This document shows positions 44,314 through 54,683 of a DNA stretch of 64,000 nucleotides, in pieces. Position 1 is the stretch's first letter, and every line of letters begins with the position of its first letter. Below the pieces are notes generated by a model. It searched no databases, was not told the origin of the DNA, and saw only the letters and a list, made by a program, of their open reading frames with translations. A program made the translations under genes and the position numbers. The stretch comes from Astragalus membranaceus (Eukaryota > Streptophyta > Magnoliopsida > Fabales > Fabaceae), in NCBI GenBank assembly GCA_039519185.1, contig CM076846.1, positions 111,510,442-111,574,441 on the forward strand, given 5' to 3'.

Positions 44314-45877
44314 TCTCCCTTCTCTGTACCTTCAAGCTCATATTGTTCTGTTAGATCCTTGCCACTTCTTAAAGATATGGCCTTGACCTGCTCCTTACCT
44401 TGTCTTTGTGAAGGTGAAGCTTCTGTGTTTGATGGCAAAGTACATGCTGGTCTTTGCTGTAAAGCAGTTGCTAATTGCCCTACGTGGTTCTCTAGGTTCT
44501 TAATTGATATATCATGAGCTTGTCTAGCAGTTCTAGTTTCACTAATGAATGATCTAAGCAATTCTTCTAGAGAATTAGCACTGGCAGGAGGTGGGTTTGA
44601 TCTTTGTTGGCTTTGAGGTAGGAATCCAGGGGGAGTACTTGGTGCAGGTGCACTTTGTGCTGGTGCATTAGAATTGTTCCACCTAAAATTTGGGTGGTTC
44701 TTCCATCCTGGATTGTAGGTATTAGAGTAAGGGTTGTTATTTTTATTGTAACCTACATAATTGACAGAGACAGGGTTGCTAGGACATTCTTCATATAGAT
44801 GGCCTCCTCCACAATACACACAACTTGTAGTTCCTGGAGGGGCTTGTTCTATAGCTGCTGCAGTGTTTTCTTTAGGTGTTGCTACACTAGATGTAGGTGC
44901 ACTAGTGCACTGTTTGATCAGATTGGTTAAAGTGGCTACTTGAGCAAATAGGGCTGATATATCATTAATCTCATGTACTCCAGAGGTTCTCTTTTGAGTA
45001 CTTACCCTCTCAGTAGGCCAACTTGAACCATTTGTAGCAATTTTGTCAATAAGATCACATGCTTCATTATAAGACATATTCAAAAGAACACCACCAACTG
45101 ATGCATCTAGCATCACTCTGGTTTGTGGTTCTAGACCATTGTAAAAAGTTTCCATTTGTATAATGATAGGTAAACCATGATGTGGACATTTTCTTAAAAG
45201 CTCTTTCCATCTTTCACATGCTTCAAACAATGATTCAAATTCTTTTTGTCTAAAAGATGTAATATCATGTCTCATCCTAGCATTTTTAATAGGAGGGAAA
45301 TATTTGCTTAAGAATTTTTCAGCTAATTCATTCCATGTATGAATAGAATTGGGCTCCATAGAATTTAGCCATGATTTTGCCCTATCTTTCAAAGAGTATG
45401 GAAATAACTTAAGCCTAAATGCATCCTCACTAATGCCAGGAATGATAAAGTTACTACAAACTTCTATGAATTGCTTTAAATGCTCATGGGGATCTTCATG
45501 TGGAGATCCACCAAATTGACCAATTGTTTGCAACATTTGAAACATCATAGGTTTAAATTCAAAATGAACAGCATCAATTTGAGGTCTAGCAATACTAGTT
45601 TGTATGTGCTGTTGGTCATATTGAGCATAGTTCTCATAGGTCTATCTCTATCATTAATCATACCTATTGGTACCATTTGAATGAATTGTTGTCTGTGATC
45701 TGGTCCACCTTCAGGTTGTTGATGTGAATTAGGTCCTCCTCTTACTGAGGCATCTTCACTGTGGTGAGACATTGTTCTGCAGTCTTGTTGTCTTTGTCTT
45801 TGTTGTCTTAGCAATCTCCTAAATCTTCTCTCAATTTCTGGATCACAATCAAATTCTGGTGGTCTATCTCTGGGCAT
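44314..45877 (-). pseudogene. Athila gag
   Basis: Starts at 45877 (MPRDRPPEFDCDPEIERRFR). A one-base loss near 45630 shifts the frame into 45548-44298. It has the gag domain (HEHLKQFIEVCSNFIIPGIS, WNELAEKFLSKYFPP, MRHDITSFRQKEFESLFEAC) and a knuckle-like CVYCGGGHLYEECPSNPVSV, followed by Asn/Tyr/Pro-rich NPYSNTYNPGWKNHPNFRW, characteristic of Athila. The 3' part is cut by the MITE and then the Tat element; pol resumes at 33878. Gag forms the particle and binds RNA. Confidence 0.9.
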
Positions 45878-45999
45878 AAACTAGTGTTTCCACACTGAGT
45901 GTTTCTGCACTAAGTGTTTCTGCACAGAAAACAGAATACCATTAGTACTAATAAAACACTAAATTAACAATCTAAACAACAAAATTTTACTATAATCCC

Positions 46000-46015
46000 C
46001 GGCAACGACGCCAAA
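46000..46015 (-). promoter_or_regulatory. Athila primer-binding site
   Basis: On the minus strand TGGCGTCGTTGCCGGGGA starts just inside the LTR; compare the exact tRNA-Asp form TGGCGCCGTTGCCGGGGA at 24228-24211. One base has changed here. Confidence 0.8.
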
Positions 46016-46019
46016 AACT

Positions 46020-47652
46020 TGGTGTGGTTTATTATATGCAAGTATACATAGTCACACAAGTAATAAAGTGATAAGAAAGGTCGAACCCACAGGGATTATG
46101 TATTGTAAATTTTTGTAGTTCAAAGTGTACACTTAGTGTGTCTACACTATTCAGTATTTTTGGTTTGGAGTTTTCAAAGTAAGTAAGAATAATAATAAGC
46201 AATAAAATGTGTGAGAAATCAGTTGGAAAAAGTAGTTGAGATGTTTTCACCAAGTACTTTACTTCTAAATGTTTTAATGGAGTATGTAGTGTGGGAACAC
46301 TAGATGTAGGTGCATCAGTTTGTGCCTTTCAGCACTTCTCTTTAGAGTTTCATTACAAGCTCTTATGATCTTTGTTTTTTACAGTAAAGAAAGGGTTGTC
46401 AATTCCTCCATTGCCTCCTAACAATGATCCAAGTTGCTAAATAGGTTCACTCTTGTAATTTTATTATCCTAAGGACTATGCTATCCTATGTCTAGGTTTT
46501 AGCATGTATTTAACAAAGTTTCCTTTATTAAATACTTGTCCCTATTAACTCTTGAGTTCATAAATGTAGCCCATGTCTGCTGCTACAAGTTTTACCTATT
46601 CTAAAGTGATCAATTCCAGAATAAGTTGAAAGAAGTGTTATGCAAGAGTTTAAAGTGTTTACACTTCATAAACCATAATAACATATTTAGAAGTTCATTA
46701 CAAGGTTAGAACATCTCAACTTAAGGGAATTTAGCTCATGTTACTCATGTTATAAAGCAAAGAATATGCAAAGAATATAAGTAAATGAATAATAAAGCAA
46801 AAGAACTTAAAAGAGTAGAGATTACTTGAATAGAAGATCTTTTGCATTAAGTTCCCAAGTTGAAGTACAATAAAGATTTCTTACATGAATTTCTTCAAAG
46901 TAGAAGTGAAGGGAATGGTTGTCAAGCACTTCCTCACCTTCCTCTCCTTAGAAACTTGAAATGAAAATAAACTAAACCAAAACTAAGCGAAAAGATAAAG
47001 GATTTAAAGATATGAAAGATGATAAAAGATAGGATGATTTTCTTGTGAAGATATGATATCTATTTATAGGCTTGAAAGCTTTCCTCTTGCAAGGGGTTTC
47101 CTTTGGCGTGAAAGATCAGCTGAGGAGACCGAACATGGTTAATTTGTTGATAACCAATCAAGCAAGCTGCACAGGTTTGGTCGCTTGCATGCATAACAAA
47201 AGATGAGGTCCATTGGAGAAGTGCCATATGTCTTTTAGATAAGTTTGAATCTTGCAACTTGATTTTTCTGTGTATCGCCGACTTCTGCAAGTGGCTCAGC
47301 TCTAAGTGACTAGGTATGACGTCACAAATCAAGTGTGGAAGCATTGAAATGATCTTTGGATGTTTTGGTATAAACTGCAGAATTTAGCAGGTGTTGGCAG
47401 TGTTTCCACTCCTAGTGTTTCCACTCCTGGTGTTGGCAGTGTTTCCACTCCTGCAGTAGCTGCACTGAAAAAAACATCAAACCTAACAAGATTTGTGCAT
47501 TTTGCCTAGATCATTGCCCTTTATCCATTTGAATATTTAAAATGTTGTTCCTTGATAAATAAGCTATAAATATATATATATAAATGTTCTCGAAAATAAG
47601 CAATAACTCAAGTTTAATTGTATGAATATCTCTATATAAAATAGAGTTATCA
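46020..47652 (-). repeat. Athila LTR, copy 1 (5' LTR)
   Basis: Counterpart of 24235-25849, about 18 bases longer because of an extra TTTCCACTCCT unit near 47415 and a longer TA run near 47575. TATA box CTATAAATAG on the minus strand at 47069-47060. The flank at 47653 is the gag of another element, so this edge is the true insertion border. Confidence 0.9.
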
Positions 47653-47654
47653 AC

Positions 47655-48152
47655 AACCTCCAGAAAGGAAGCTTTTTCCAAATAGAAATCGGGGTCAACA
47701 AGCCCCGTGACTTGGGGGATTACCTTCGAAGATCCCATAAATACATGGACTATGAAGAGGACGACCTCGCTTACAAGGCCATTGAAGTGCCAAGGACAGA
47801 AAGGGAGCCCGAGCTGAGGGAACCATGGCAGGAGCTAGCCCAAGCCGAGGGAGTGCGTCGTGAGTCCCGACCCCGACAAGGTCATTTCTCAGAGTACACA
47901 TTATTGAAAAAATCTCAAGCGGAGATCCTCACCGAAAAAGCTGATGCGGAGTTTTGGGAAATCAAACAACCCGAGCCTCTCGTGCAAATGAAATGCCGAA
48001 CCTCTAAGAAGTACTGCTATTATCACAAAAGTTATGGACACAGCACCAACAAGTGCAACACCCTAAGAGACGACATTGAAGAGCTAATTTGCGAAGGGAA
48101 GCTCGCTCAGTACGTGAATGAAGAAGAAGACGAGACTCCTGATTCTGAATAG
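47655..48152 (+). pseudogene. Partial Tat-type gag of the gag-only element
   Basis: An open frame runs from the Athila border: NLQKGSFFQIEIGVNKPRDL, then HKYMDYEEDDLAYKAIEVPR, then the CHHC knuckle SKKYCYYHKSYGHSTNKC and LRDDIEELICEGKLAQYVNE, and a stop at 48150-48152. It parallels residues ~470-570 of the intact Tat gag. The acidic end (EEEDETPDSE) is followed by a true stop and not by protease, so gag seems to end here by design. Confidence 0.8.
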
Positions 48153-48690
48153 GGAGTCAATCACTAGGACCTGAACCTAGTGCTAGGCCTAGTTGAGAAA
48201 ATTCGTTGTATGGACACAAGTGCAGAATGTGAAAGCTCGATATGTATGATTAACGAAAATTCATTTTCCAATATAGTCTTTTTGCTCTAGTTCATTAGCA
48301 TTGACACTTATTCCAAAGAAAAATCTTTAAGAGTAAGAAAGAAAAAAGGTCCAACTCCATAGTTAGGGGTAGGGCGAGACAAGTTTGAGACCCAGTCTGA
48401 CTTGCAGGGAGGGATTGTCTAGCCTGCAGGAGCTACCTCAACATATGCTTCAAGCCAAGACCATCATCCCAAGACGACGATTTTGCAAATACATCCCTTG
48501 GATACATGACCACACGAAGTAGGTGGACGCTAACGCGTACCTTGAATCCTCGTAAAGGAATCAAGTGTGTCATGGCGTGCCGAAACAAATAAAGATTGTC
48601 GGTAAAAAGGGTGGCAGGAGGACGACACCACGATCATCTGCGTTTTTCCTATGTACCGAGACAAGAATCTCACGACTCTCTCCACTAAGT
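48153..48690. other. Untranslated region of the gag-only element
   Basis: No frame of note and no pol remnants on either strand. This occupies the place where pol would start in an autonomous Tat element. Confidence 0.6.
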
Positions 48691-48935
48691 GACCTTGGCG
48701 GTAACAACCCCGTTGGACGAGTTTTATCTGGGCCGAGTTCTGGTAAACTGTGCCAAAGGTATACTTTAAGCTGACCTTGGTGGTCACAACCCCGTTGGAC
48801 GAGTTCTATCCAGGCCGAGTCTCGGTAAACTGTGACAAGGGTATACTTTAAGCTGGCCTTGTGGTCATAACCCCGTTGGACGAGTTCTACCTGGGGCGAC
48901 CCTCGGTAAACTGTGCCAAGGGGGTACCTCATTAC
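48690..48935. repeat. Tandem repeat, ~82-bp unit, three copies
   Basis: Units contain ACCCCGTTGGACGAGTT (at about 48707, 48789 and 48870), GGTAAACTGTG and GTATACTTTAAGCT. Confidence 0.9.
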
Positions 48936-49129
48936 AAACTGTCCTGACAGACACTAATAACTCACCGCGAAAAGCGAGCCAAACCTGGCGACTATCTACT
49001 GGAAAAAAAAGTACTAAATCCAAATTTCAAAACTTAAGGTAATATGAGAATATTGAAAGAGTGGAGGATAAGGATAGTACCTTGACAAACGAATATGGGC
49101 GAGATCCGCCAAGGCAGGCGCCAACACAA

Positions 49130-49800
49130 GAGGCGGGGCGAGATGGGGATCTCGGGTCCCAAGTACTTGGCGCTGGCAAGTCATGCCACCAGGAGGGATC
49201 TCGGGTCCCAGCTACTTGGCGCAGACGAGGCACGCCTCCAAGAGGAATCTCGGGTCCCAGATGCTTGGCGCTGGCGAGGCACGCCACCAGGAGGGATCTC
49301 GGATCCCAAGTGCTTGGCGCAGGCGAGGCACGCCACCAGGAGGGATCCCGGGTCCTAGGTGCTAGCCGCTAGCAAGCACAGATACTGGCAGGGATCCCGG
49401 GTCCCAGGTGCTAGTCGGTGGCGAGCACAGACACTGGCAGGGATCTCGGGTCCCAGGTGCTGGCGAGCATGGACAGAGGCAGGGATCTCAAGTCCCAGGT
49501 GGCAGGCGCTGGCGAGCACAGACACAGGCAGAGATCTCAGGTCCCAGGTGCTAGGCGCTGGCGAGCACGGACACAGCCAGAGATTTTGGGTCCCAGGTGC
49601 CAGGCGCAGGCGAGCACGGACCCATGCAAGGATCTCGGGTCCCAGGTGCCAGGAGCTGGCGAGACATAGACACGGGCAAGGATCTCGTGTCCTAGGTGCC
49701 AGGCGCTGGCGAGCACGAACCCAGGTAGGGATCTCGGGTCCCAGGTGCTAGGTGCTGGCGAGCACTGACGCTGGCAGGGATCTCGGGACGACTTAAGACA
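49130..49800. repeat. GC-rich tandem array, ~55-62 bp unit, eleven or so copies
   Basis: Units contain GGGATCTCGGGTCCCAGGTG and CTTGGCGCTGGCGAGGCA or a variant. The palindromic GGGTCCC or CGGGTCCC core recurs in each. Frames on all three plus phases are open because the units are of similar length, and these are not genes. Confidence 0.9.
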
Positions 49801-49882
49801 ACCTGCAGAGGCAGATTGGCCGGCAGGTACTATGTCAACAAAGACTTTAAGCCAAGACCATCCTCTCGGCTTAGGGGGCAAC

Positions 49883-50189
49883 TGTTCTGGACTGGGTCAA
49901 GAGACCCACTCCAGCAATTGGACCTGAGTCAGCCCAATAGCTTGGAACCATATCCATAATAAATCAGTCCATTCATGTCTACTATGCCTCAATGGCTCAG
50001 ATTCATCCGATCGATCCAACGGCTCAGAACTAGCGCATACCCTATAAATACTCACATACATCGCCAAAAATAGGTACATTTTCATTCATTGCTATACTAC
50101 TCTTCATTCATTGCAATACTACTCCTTCTTGCAATCTTGCAACTCCTTCATGTCCCTTAGCTAGCCAACTGAGCTATCTTCCTGGGACA
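49883..50189 (+). repeat. 3' LTR of the gag-only element
   Basis: Runs from TGTTCTGGACTGGGTCAAG to CTTCCTGGGACA. It is preceded by GGCTTAGGGGGCAAC (polypurine tract). CTATAAATA at 50042-50050 is the likely TATA box. The start and tract resemble those of the intact Tat element (TGTTCTGGAGTGGG; GGCTTGGGGGGCAAC). Confidence 0.8.
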
Positions 50190-50258
50190 ATTTTTTTTTA
50201 TGTTAAGAGCGAGCTGCAAAACATAGTGAAATTCTCAATTGTTGGAAAATCAAACATT

Positions 50259-50282
50259 TATATATATATATATATATATATA
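50259..50282. repeat. (TA)n microsatellite
   Basis: About twelve TA units next to the left end of the hAT-like element. Confidence 0.95.
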
Positions 50283-51099
50283 TTACGGGTGTCAAAATGG
50301 ATAGATTGGATGAATTTGGATTATAATGGATGGATTGGAGAAATTCATTTATATCCATTCAAATTGTATCAAACAAATCCAATCCAATCCATCCATTACA
50401 AAAAAGTCCATCAAATCCATCCATTAGCAATTCTTTATGGATGGATATCCAATCCATCTATTAATATTTTTAAAACATAAAAGTATTTTAATAAAAAAAA
50501 TGTTATGAGTCAAAAATAAATTATAGACATAATTTTTATTACAGCAGAATTTTAATTTTTTTCTCATCAAAAATGATTATTTTTTGTTTCTATATTTATA
50601 AATACATATATATACATATTATATATTATATAATCTATATATATTACATATGATTGGTCAAAAATATATATTATTATGAATATAAATTTATATAAGGTGG
50701 TAGTGGCAGTGGCGGCCGACGGCCGAGCTCAGGCTGTCGGACAGACCACTACTGCGAAAATGTCATTTTATATCGGTTAAATATTACATTTCATATAGGT
50801 TATTGAACCGATGCCAAAAAAGAAGATATAAAAAATAGGCACTTTTAACATCGGGTGCTGAACCATTATGAAAAGTGGTTTTAATATCGGTTACCTGTAG
50901 AACCATTTTAGAAAGACAGTTTTTTATCAAATATAAGCGTATATTTGACATCGGTTGTTTTTGGGAACCGATATGAATACTTATTTTTAACATCGATTTT
51001 CTATGAGAACCGATATGAAATACTATTTTTTAACATCTGGTGAGTTAAGAACCGATATTAAAACTGGAGGTTTTTTTTTTAAAAAAAAATGGGCAAGCC

Positions 51100-51890
51100 C
51101 TACGCTACTCAGTTCAACAAACTGAGTTTCATTACCAGACTTTGCAGAACTCACAAATTCTTCATATTTAGGCCCTGTAATATTTTAATACAGATATGCT
51201 ATAATACCAAATCCAGAATTAATGTAGTTTTGCACCATAGAACATGACAAATGATCAACGCCACAAATCCCTATCACTTGAACCTCGTTTCTATTTGAGC
51301 TAGATTAACTTTAAGAGATAATTTCACTCATGACACACCTCAAATTTATCAAACAAACCAATGAGAAATGTGTGATACTTTCTCAAAAACTCCTCTGCTT
51401 CGTTCTCAGTATTTATCCGAATGTACTAGTCTTCTTTCTTCCCCATGCCACTATATATATCATCCCTGAAAGCATCCCAAAAACAAATCAACAGATAAAC
51501 ATTTCAAGCAATTCAAACAAATCATTTCACCAATAGTGCAACAGTCATAAGTTCCTTGAAGACATTATTTCAAACAACACAAGGGCATAATAAAAAACAA
51601 ATATCACTTCACTATAATCAAGTCTATAAGATAACACAAACCGACACCAACCATATTGTAGTTATAGCCGAAACAAACCCAAATAGTTAAATTAATGATA
51701 AATGAGGAGAGTAATACGCTGTGAAACCACAATTTAACGAGTAATAACTTCAAATGGCAATTACAAAACACAAAACAGAGGTTAATTAGTAAGTACCATA
51801 GGACAAATGATCAACAATTGCCAATGATTTCTACATTGGGGAACAATTAGTGACAAGTCACATAGAATTTTAAGATAATTGATAAACATG
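51100..51890. other. AT-rich sequence, no gene seen
   Basis: Short chance frames only. It lies between the left subterminal repeats and the transposase-associated fragment. Confidence 0.4.
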
Positions 51891-51893
51891 TAC

Positions 51894-52112
51894 TTACATA
51901 TTATGATAAGGCGCTAGGTAAAACTCCATGGAATTAGCTAGAGTCAAAAGGTGCTGAGGAATCACCGGAGGCAAAAAATGTTGAGGGTCAATGAAACCAT
52001 ACATATCACTATTACCCTTCAAGATACTACTTTTAGCAAATTCTAGAAACTCTTCCACGCCCTTCTCAAACTCATCACTTAGACGACTAGTATTGATCCA
52101 ACTACGATCCAT
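51894..52112 (-). pseudogene. Chimeric fragment: CACTA transposase-associated domain start plus unrelated tail
   Basis: MDRSWINTSRLSDEFEKGVE and EFLEFAKSSI match the N-terminal transposase-associated domain of CACTA proteins, but its Cys motif is missing. The frame continues as GFIDPQHFLPPVIPQ and ANSMEFYLAPYHNM. This resembles the stretch before the catalytic His of Ulp1-type proteases found in plant CACTA elements, though that part is uncertain. A shortened repeat of the start codon region occurs just upstream (52100-52140). Confidence 0.5.
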
Positions 52113-52158
52113 AACTACTTAGGCGGCTAGTATTAATCCAACTAGAGTGAAAGCATAG

Positions 52159-52178
52159 TAGTAGTAGTAGTAGTAGTA
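52159..52178. repeat. (GTA)n microsatellite
   Basis: Six to seven GTA/TAG units. Confidence 0.95.
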
Positions 52179-52618
52179 GAAAAATACCAAAGTAATTGAA
52201 GATAGACTATGCAAAGGGTACAGTAGAGGAGCTTGGAATCCTCTGTAAAGAAGGAAAAAAGCAGGAAACAATCAGCGAACAACCCTAGTGGCAGCATCTA
52301 ATAAATAAGAAAATAAATATTGGTAATTGCAAGTTGCAACTAGATAAGCTGAAACTGAAGGCAAAATGACTTCAACACAATACATAACTTACCTTCTTTT
52401 CAACACAATTTAACTTAAGAGAGTAAAAATGCAGAATTTCCTGGACTTACGAACAATCATACAAATTATCCTAATCCTAGTCACATACAAATGCTCTAAA
52501 ATTAAGATTATTATTTCATTTGCATCATTAACATGACTAGATATTTAAATAACAAGACAAACCACCATTAACCATATCCATCAAACCATACAACAATAAA
52601 TCATTTGTGTGGAAGTTA

Positions 52619-52912
52619 CTAATTCAAACCTACCCTTAAAACTCTAAGCTTCTTCAACTTACTAATTGATGAGGGAATATTTCCAATGAAGTTATTGCTA
52701 TAAATAACTAACTCTTCAAGTGATGTTAAAATCCCAATGTCTTTTTGCACTTTACCAAACATATAGTTTTCACACAAGTAAAGCTTCCTAAATGTTTTGA
52801 TTTTTCGAATAGGAGTTAGAAGTGGTCCATGAAGCCTATTTGCACAAAGGTCTAAAACCTCTAGTTTATGAAAGTTAACGAAACCCTCTAGTTTTGAAAT
52901 AGTTTTCACTTT
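52619..52912 (-). pseudogene. Captured LRR exon of a receptor-like kinase
   Basis: Nearly four leucine-rich repeats of the plant extracellular type without stops: FHKLEVLDLCANRLHGPLLT, FRKLYLCENYMFGKVQKDIG, LTSLEELVIYSNNFIGNIPS and KLKKLRVLRVGLN. YLCENY...ELVIYSNN is characteristic of subfamily XI-type LRR receptor kinases (At1g17230-like). There is no signal peptide, membrane segment or kinase. An open piece of a host gene inside the CACTA-like element. Confidence 0.8.
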
Positions 52913-53459
52913 TTAATCTCTTATGAGTTTATGTAAATGTTTGCATCAAAAGTAAATGGACTTCAAAAGGGATAACATCGTGTATTTGCTTACTAACAGT
53001 TGCTGAAAAAACATGTTTGTATCTTAGGGAAAATAATTGGTGGGTTAAACCAATAATTGTTCAACACAATGGTTTGGAAGCTAGGAGGGAGGTTTGTAAA
53101 GAAGTGACACTTGTAAATAAGCTAAAATTGGAAATACAACAACCTCAAATCTTATACACGCCAACACCAGAAGAAGGTGTTTTGGCCCGAGCATATTCCA
53201 TCCCCATTTTTTGATGATTAGCTAGCCCCTTTTTGTAAGCCATAAATTTTTACTCAGTTCAAACACAAAAAAAAAAACCACAAATCCTAATCGTGTAACC
53301 CTAAAATTCAGAAATCCAGTAAAATAGCAAAGAACAATACATTGTGTAACTCAAAAGTTGCGAAAATCAAAAAAGAGAACCCTAAAATAAGAATCGTGTA
53401 ACTCAAAATTTGTGAAAATCAGAATCATGTAATCCTAAAATACACAAAGGTGAAAGAAG

Positions 53460-53765
53460 AGTATACCTAGTTGCAACGGTGGTGTTGTGGCGACGGTGGT
53501 TCTCCGGGCGCAACCCAACAAGTTGAAGCAAGGAGAGACACACCGAGAGGAAGAGACGCAGCGAGGAAGAGACGGCGCTGAGAGGAAGAGACGGCGAGGA
53601 AGAGACGGCGCTGAGAGTAAGAGACGGCAAGGAAGAGACGGCGCTGAGAGACGACACTGAGAGGAAGAGACGGCGTGGAAGAGACGGTGCTGAGAGGGAG
53701 AGATGGTGAGGAAGAGACGGCGCTGAGAGGAAGAGACGAAACGAGGAAGAGACGCAACGAATGAA
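53460..53765 (-). repeat. Leader region with GAGGAAGAGACGG minisatellite
   Basis: Direct repeats of GAGGAAGAGACGGCGCTGAG. On the minus strand this is a CT-rich leader ending in a donor-like GTATAC near 53466, placed just inside the right end of the CACTA-like element. It is in the same position as leaders in the other gene-capturing elements here. Confidence 0.6.
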
Positions 53766-54384
53766 TGTTTGGAGAGCGCGAAGGAATTTTGCCTAAAGTT
53801 TTGTGTTTTCTATACCGGATGGATACGTGACCCGTTATGAAAAATGAAAATTAGAATTTTCTTTAACGGTTATGGAATGGAACCGATATGAAATATGCAA
53901 AGATTTTGTTTCTATATATCAGTTCGTGTGGTAACCGATATTAATATAGTAATTTTAATTACAAAACTGCCACCGCGTCACTTTTAACATCAGGTCGTTT
54001 TTAAATGATATGAATTACCGTTATAAAATGCATTTTTTCCACTACTGGGCGGAGTTCTGGCGGCCCGCACGATAAACCTCGGGCATCCGGTGGCGGTCGG
54101 AGGCGGCGGTGGCAGAGCTTTGATGACCGGCATGGTAGCCTACGACAGAGCTCCGGCGGACGGCGGAGTTCGGCGGCAGCGGGTGGCGGAGGTTTGGTGG
54201 GTTGTTATGTTTTGTGTTTATATAAAAATTTATATATAAATATATATAAATATATATATTCATTTTTATATTTAAATATGTATACATATATTTATATTTA
54301 TATATTGATATTATATATATACAAATATTTTTATATGTTATGAACGGACCAGATATCCGGTAGAGAAATGGACCACTTTGACAT

Positions 54385-54393
<9 letters not shown>

Positions 54394-54463
<70 letters not shown>
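54394..54463. repeat. (TA)n microsatellite, ~70 bp
   Basis: About 35 TA units. The chance ORF with Ile/Tyr repeats on the minus strand is an artefact of it. Confidence 0.95.
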
Positions 54464-54464
<1 letters not shown>

Positions 54465-54480
54465 TGCTCCCCTCATAAGT

Positions 54481-54683
54481 AACAAACACCGTTGGCTTAG
54501 TGGCTTAATCTACCCTGAAATACGGGGGTTCAACCCGGTGCTCTTGGATTCGATTTCCGCAGTGAAAAAACTCGGTGTTGGCCAGTGCAAAATTTTATCC
54601 TAAGCACGAGTGGAAATTAGTCTTTCATTGAAAGCGTTGAGACACTCAGTGGATAGTTAGCGATCGTCCAAAGAAAAAGTAAA
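54481..54683 (+). mobile_element. tRNA-derived SINE with target duplications
   Basis: An internal RNA polymerase III promoter is visible: A box TGGCTTAGTGG (54493-54503) and B box-like GGATTCGATTTCC (about 54546-54558). The element ends in an A-rich tail (AAAGAAAAAGTAAA). It is flanked by a perfect 14-bp direct repeat CTCCCCTCATAAGT (54467-54480 and 54684-54697), as made by LINE-driven insertion. It codes for no protein and depends on a LINE reverse transcriptase. The exact duplication suggests a fairly young insertion. Confidence 0.85.

Larger units (their letters stand above)
24235..47652 (-). mobile_element. Athila-type Ty3/gypsy retrotransposon, nested and inactivated
   Basis: Order on the minus strand: 5' LTR (47652-46020), tRNA-Asp PBS, gag, protease-RT-RNase H-integrase, env-like ORF, untranslated region, polypurine tract, 3' LTR (25849-24235). 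It is split by the Tat element (33879-43873) and a MITE (43899-44304); without them it is about 13 kb. Athila is a non-chromovirus plant lineage recognised here by gag, by the FMDD RT motif and by the long ORF after integrase. Breaks: the two insertions, one-base losses near 45630 and 31465, and a stop in the env-like ORF. Confidence 0.9.
47653..50189 (+). mobile_element. Tat-related gag-only (non-autonomous) element, 5'-truncated by Athila
   Basis: Contains a partial gag, about 1.7 kb of untranslated sequence with two tandem-repeat arrays, a polypurine tract and a 3' LTR. There is no protease, RT or integrase between gag and LTR, which fits a TR-GAG type element that relies on enzymes from a relative. 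The 5' part was cut off by the Athila insertion at 47652/47653 and its other half is not in the window. Confidence 0.75.
50747..54048 (-). mobile_element. CACTA-like gene-capturing element
   Basis: Ends CACTACTGCGAAAATGTCAT and, inverted, CAGTAGTGGAAAAAATGCAT are imperfect inverted repeats. Both ends carry subterminal AACATCGG / GAACCGATAT motifs (50780-51060 and 53810-54030). Inside on the minus strand are a GA-repeat leader (53760-53460), an LRR fragment and a transposase-associated-domain chimera. The terminal bases deviate from CACTA...TAGTG and no clear target duplication was seen. Confidence 0.55.
50286..54387. mobile_element. hAT-like element inserted in a TA repeat, itself carrying a CACTA-like element
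   Basis: The left end GGGTGTCAAAATGG and right end CCACTTTGACATCC are imperfect inverses (12 of 14). Both are flanked by TA repeats, as expected for an 8-bp duplication of TA sequence. The outer element's own DNA is 50286-50746 and 54049-54387, with GC-rich CGGCGG motifs near both junctions with the inner element. No hAT transposase. Confidence 0.5.

Noticed and set aside
49061..49751. Several overlapping ORFs that look like a repeat protein
   Set aside because: Open in all phases because of the tandem array; no start context or conserved fold.
52619..52912. Resident LRR receptor gene
   Set aside because: Only four repeats remain, with no other domain nearby, inside transposon ends; better explained as capture.
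54042..54485. ORF with long Ile-Tyr repeats
   Set aside because: Translation of a (TA)n microsatellite.
54490..54560. tRNA gene
   Set aside because: A and B boxes are present but no cloverleaf with acceptor stem can be seen; the target duplications show a SINE.
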